DNA from: Gammaproteobacteria bacterium
Lineage (GTDB): Bacteria; Pseudomonadota; Gammaproteobacteria; VBWC01
Direction of reading: 5' to 3'
Length of the DNA stretch: 64,000 bases
NCBI GenBank assembly: GCA_023266115.1
Contig: JAHFRU010000001.1
Coordinates: 1 to 64,000, forward strand
In this document: positions 62,475 through 64,000 of the stretch, piece by piece
Layout of the letters: every line of letters begins with the position of its first letter
How positions within the stretch are numbered: position 1 is the stretch's first letter
Position numbers and translations under genes: made by a program
Notes under the pieces: model-generated
Seen by the model: only the letters and a program-made list of their open reading frames with translations
The model's database searches: none
What the model was told of the DNA's origin: nothing

Positions 62475-62920
62475 GTTGAATACGCCTCCCTAAACTTGCG
62501 TTGCCCCGAGCAATCGCCGGATTAACCTTAGAATCCTAAATATAGTCAAATTCTCCGGGAAAGACAATATCTCGTACGGATCGCACAGCGTGACTCGTCA
62601 GACCAAGGCGGGTGGCCGCAGAAGGCAATTTATAAGATATTGTTTATAGATGCTTTAAGTCTCGGTTGTGAGGGTGTCCGCGTTTAAATTCAGCCCCCCG
62701 AGCCGACGCGCGCCCTGGAATTGCCGCGCGACAGTGCGGGCACCGCGAAATCATGATGAAATACGCTGGTCTGACATCGGCAACGTGTTGCATCTGCAGC
62801 ATTGCTCCGATACTCTGTATGCGAATAGGTCCGGCGCGGATTACACCGCGCTTAGTCTGTCGATGACGCTGCGCGGGGGGGGCCTACGCTGGCCGAATAA
62901 CCAACGAGAGGAGTGCGGTA
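62475..62920. other. Interval with a G8 tract, no clear gene
   Basis: 446 nt between the minus-strand small gene and the 25-aa ORF. It carries divergent promoters presumably, and the G8 homopolymer at 62875-62882. Nothing else is recognised. Confidence 0.5.
62875..62882 (+). promoter_or_regulatory. G8 homopolymer upstream of a 25-aa ORF
   Basis: Eight G, 38 nt before ATG 62921. Unlike the other tracts it is not at the SD. Confidence 0.5.
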
Positions 62921-62998
62921 ATGAAGATGAGATTTCTTGCTATTCTGTTTGGTACAGCCATGTTTTTCGTCGTTGTATTGCCGTTGTTGGCTGACTAA
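62921..62998 (+). CDS. 25-aa single-TM peptide
   Basis: ATG 62921 to TAA 62996-62998, with GAGAGGAG 9 nt upstream. MKMRFLAILFGTAMFFVVV then LPLLAD. One hydrophobic helix. Tiny but with an excellent SD. Confidence 0.5.
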   Translation: MKMRFLAILFGTAMFFVVVLPLLAD

Positions 62999-63026
62999 AA
63001 TCACCAGGACATTACGTTCCGCGAGT

Positions 63027-63055
63027 CGGGCGCATCGCGTCACAGCGTGCGCCCG
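63027..63055 (+). terminator. Hairpin downstream of the 25-aa ORF
   Basis: CGGGCGCA ... TGCGCCCG with an inner CGC/GCG pair; no U tract. Possible terminator or stabiliser. Confidence 0.45.
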
Positions 63056-63150
63056 GTTAGACGTTATGGCCGTTATGCCTGTCAGCGCTGGCCGTTAAGC
63101 ATCGTTGATTGTCGGTTTTCGTTATCCCCCTTTGATATCTACCGGACTAT

Positions 63151-63663
63151 ATGCCGCCTGAGTCGCAACACCGTCGCCTGACGAAGTTTTTGCTGGGCGC
63201 GGCGATTTTCTTTTTTGTGGGAACGGTGCAAGGTGTGGTCCAGGTCCTGCCGCCGATTCGGGCATGGCTGGACGCCGTCGGCAGCCCGATCAGCGGACCG
63301 GGTCACATGATAGATCCGCTGGCGCACGCCCATATCAATGTGGTCGGTGGTCTCGTTATTCTCGGGATGGCTTTTACCTATTATCTGTTCCCGACCATTA
63401 CCGGTAAGCCCGTCTGGTCGCAGCGGTTGGTCGATCACTCGTTCTGGTGGACGGCGACCGGTGTCAGCTGTTTCTACACGACCTTGCTGGTGTTTGGCCT
63501 GATCGAAGGGAAGCTGATGCTCAGCGACCCGCAGGCGGTGCACGATGTGCACAAGTATTACGCCCCCGTCATCAGTGTCGTGGCGACTGTCATGGGTATG
63601 GGTTTCTGGATCTACTTCGCCAACGTTCTGATGACGGTGAGACAGTCAGCCCGAAAATCATGA
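63151..63663 (+). CDS. Mini haem-copper-oxidase-subunit-I-like membrane protein (second copy)
   Basis: 170 aa, about four TM helices. LAHAHINVVGG at residues about 58-68 followed by YYLFPTITGKPVWSQRLV matches the helix II/III layout of the 49862 protein. N-terminal MPPESQHRRL is charged and cytoplasmic. No CuB histidine cluster. Overlaps the next gene (ATGA). Confidence 0.8.
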   Translation: MPPESQHRRLTKFLLGAAIFFFVGTVQGVVQVLPPIRAWLDAVGSPISGPGHMIDPLAHAHINVVGGLVILGMAFTYYLFPTITGKPVWSQRLVDHSFWWTATGVSCFYTTLLVFGLIEGKLMLSDPQAVHDVHKYYAPVISVVATVMGMGFWIYFANVLMTVRQSARKS

Positions 63664-64000
63664 CGCTGTCATGCGGTTGTCCGGAACAGTACCCTGACTG
63701 GCATGAACAGGACATGGATCTTGGTGGACAACCGGTGCATACCTTGTCCATTCCGACCTTGATCCACATGCCGCTCGCTTATGAAGCCTACATCGCACGC
63801 CAGCAGCGGCTGATCGAAAGTCTCGGGCTCGACGAGCAGTGGCCGTGTCTGGTGCTGACGCGCACTGGAATTTTTCGCGGCGCCATAATGCGCCTGCTCA
63901 AGCCGACCACCTCGCCGGCCCCGCGTATCACGATCATGCCACGGCCATTCAACGTGCGGGCCGTACTGCATCATGGCGATATCGGTACGATTCGAAAAAC
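63660..64000 (+). CDS. Partial gene of unknown function (runs off the window)
   Basis: At least 113 aa from ATG 63660: MTLSCGCPEQYPDWHEQD, then LGGQPVHTLSIPTLIHMP and RLIESLGLDEQWP. Soluble-looking, with Cys5/Cys7 near the start and no TM helix so far. Not recognised. Coupled to the mini-oxidase gene by a 4-nt overlap. The 3' end is outside the window. Confidence 0.6.
   Translation, partial: MTLSCGCPEQYPDWHEQDMDLGGQPVHTLSIPTLIHMPLAYEAYIARQQRLIESLGLDEQWPCLVLTRTGIFRGAIMRLLKPTTSPAPRITIMPRPFNVRAVLHHGDIGTIRK

Noticed and set aside
62232-62525. 97-aa plus-strand ORF after the fusion gene
   Set aside because: It is antisense to the better-supported 45-aa minus-strand gene with an SD and terminator.
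1-64000. CRISPR arrays, integron sites or prophage genes
   Set aside because: No regularly spaced direct repeats, attC-type arrays or phage structural genes were seen; the only mobile-element trace is the transposase end at 3-131.

Overview
The window is high-GC chromosomal DNA from a gammaproteobacterium. The core gene orders are those of free-living Gammaproteobacteria: mutY-yggX, thiS-thiG-trmB, serB/hemW/rdgB/rph opposite yicC-gmk-rpoZ-spoT, and kdsD-kdsC-lptC-lptA-lptB-rpoN-hpf-ptsN-hprK-rapZ-EIIA(Man)-ptsH-ptsI-mgtE. An hprK gene together with a PTS that has no sugar permease, plus a large c-type-cytochrome/oxidase island, suggests a respiring, probably chemolithotrophic (sulfur or iron oxidising) lineage. 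That last point is inference, because no sulfur- or iron-oxidation gene is present.

Layout. 1-510: the 3' end of an IS3-type transposase, a REP-like palindrome and tRNA-Phe. 511-6140: a SUMF1-type lipoprotein, mutY-yggX, an AsmA-like protein and small membrane proteins. 6214-12447: tRNA-Gly(CCC), thiamine genes, trmB, then serB, hemW, rdgB and rph on the minus strand. 12751-16940: yicC-gmk-rpoZ-spoT. 16941-21631: a minus-strand run of small accessory genes (DUF167, DCC thiol-oxidoreductase, YCII, DUF1272, VOC, a CxxC-rich protein). 21950-31626: ridA, recG, ubiC-ubiA, a Na/Ca exchanger, a metal-binding domain protein, and the Kdo/LPS-transport genes. 31709-40434: rpoN and the regulatory PTS cluster, mgtE, and a PrcB-like lipoprotein. 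40681-45588: a GldA/GldF/GldG-type ABC system with a DUF4340 protein, then mutM. 45653-47095: a polytopic GT-C-like membrane protein.

47749-64000 is the unusual part: an island of about 16 kb built around a C-family (cbb3-type) haem-copper oxidase. The catalytic subunit (52501-53910) keeps the haem and CuB histidines and the active-site tyrosine. Its partners are atypical. The CcoO-like subunit carries an insertion of roughly 110 residues. No CcoP is seen; a haem-less two-TM protein sits in its place. There is a CcoQ-like 50-mer and a CcoS-like protein. A c4-like dihaem cytochrome, two related membrane-anchored monohaem cytochromes, a thioredoxin-fold lipoprotein, two four-helix 'mini' oxidase-subunit-I-like proteins, a membrane-anchored SUMF1 protein without the catalytic cysteines, and an MFS-spermidine-synthase fusion accompany it. 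Several tiny single-TM ORFs (25-50 aa), each with a Shine-Dalgarno sequence, and G homopolymers of 8-9 nt occur in the same island.

Dispersed palindromic repeats are common throughout. The commonest begins GTCATTCC and ends GGAATGAC, about 100-230 bp long. One copy lies in frame inside recG. Other features worth noting are a 25-bp perfect inverted repeat overlapping the mutM stop codon and a sigma-54 promoter motif directly upstream of rpoN.
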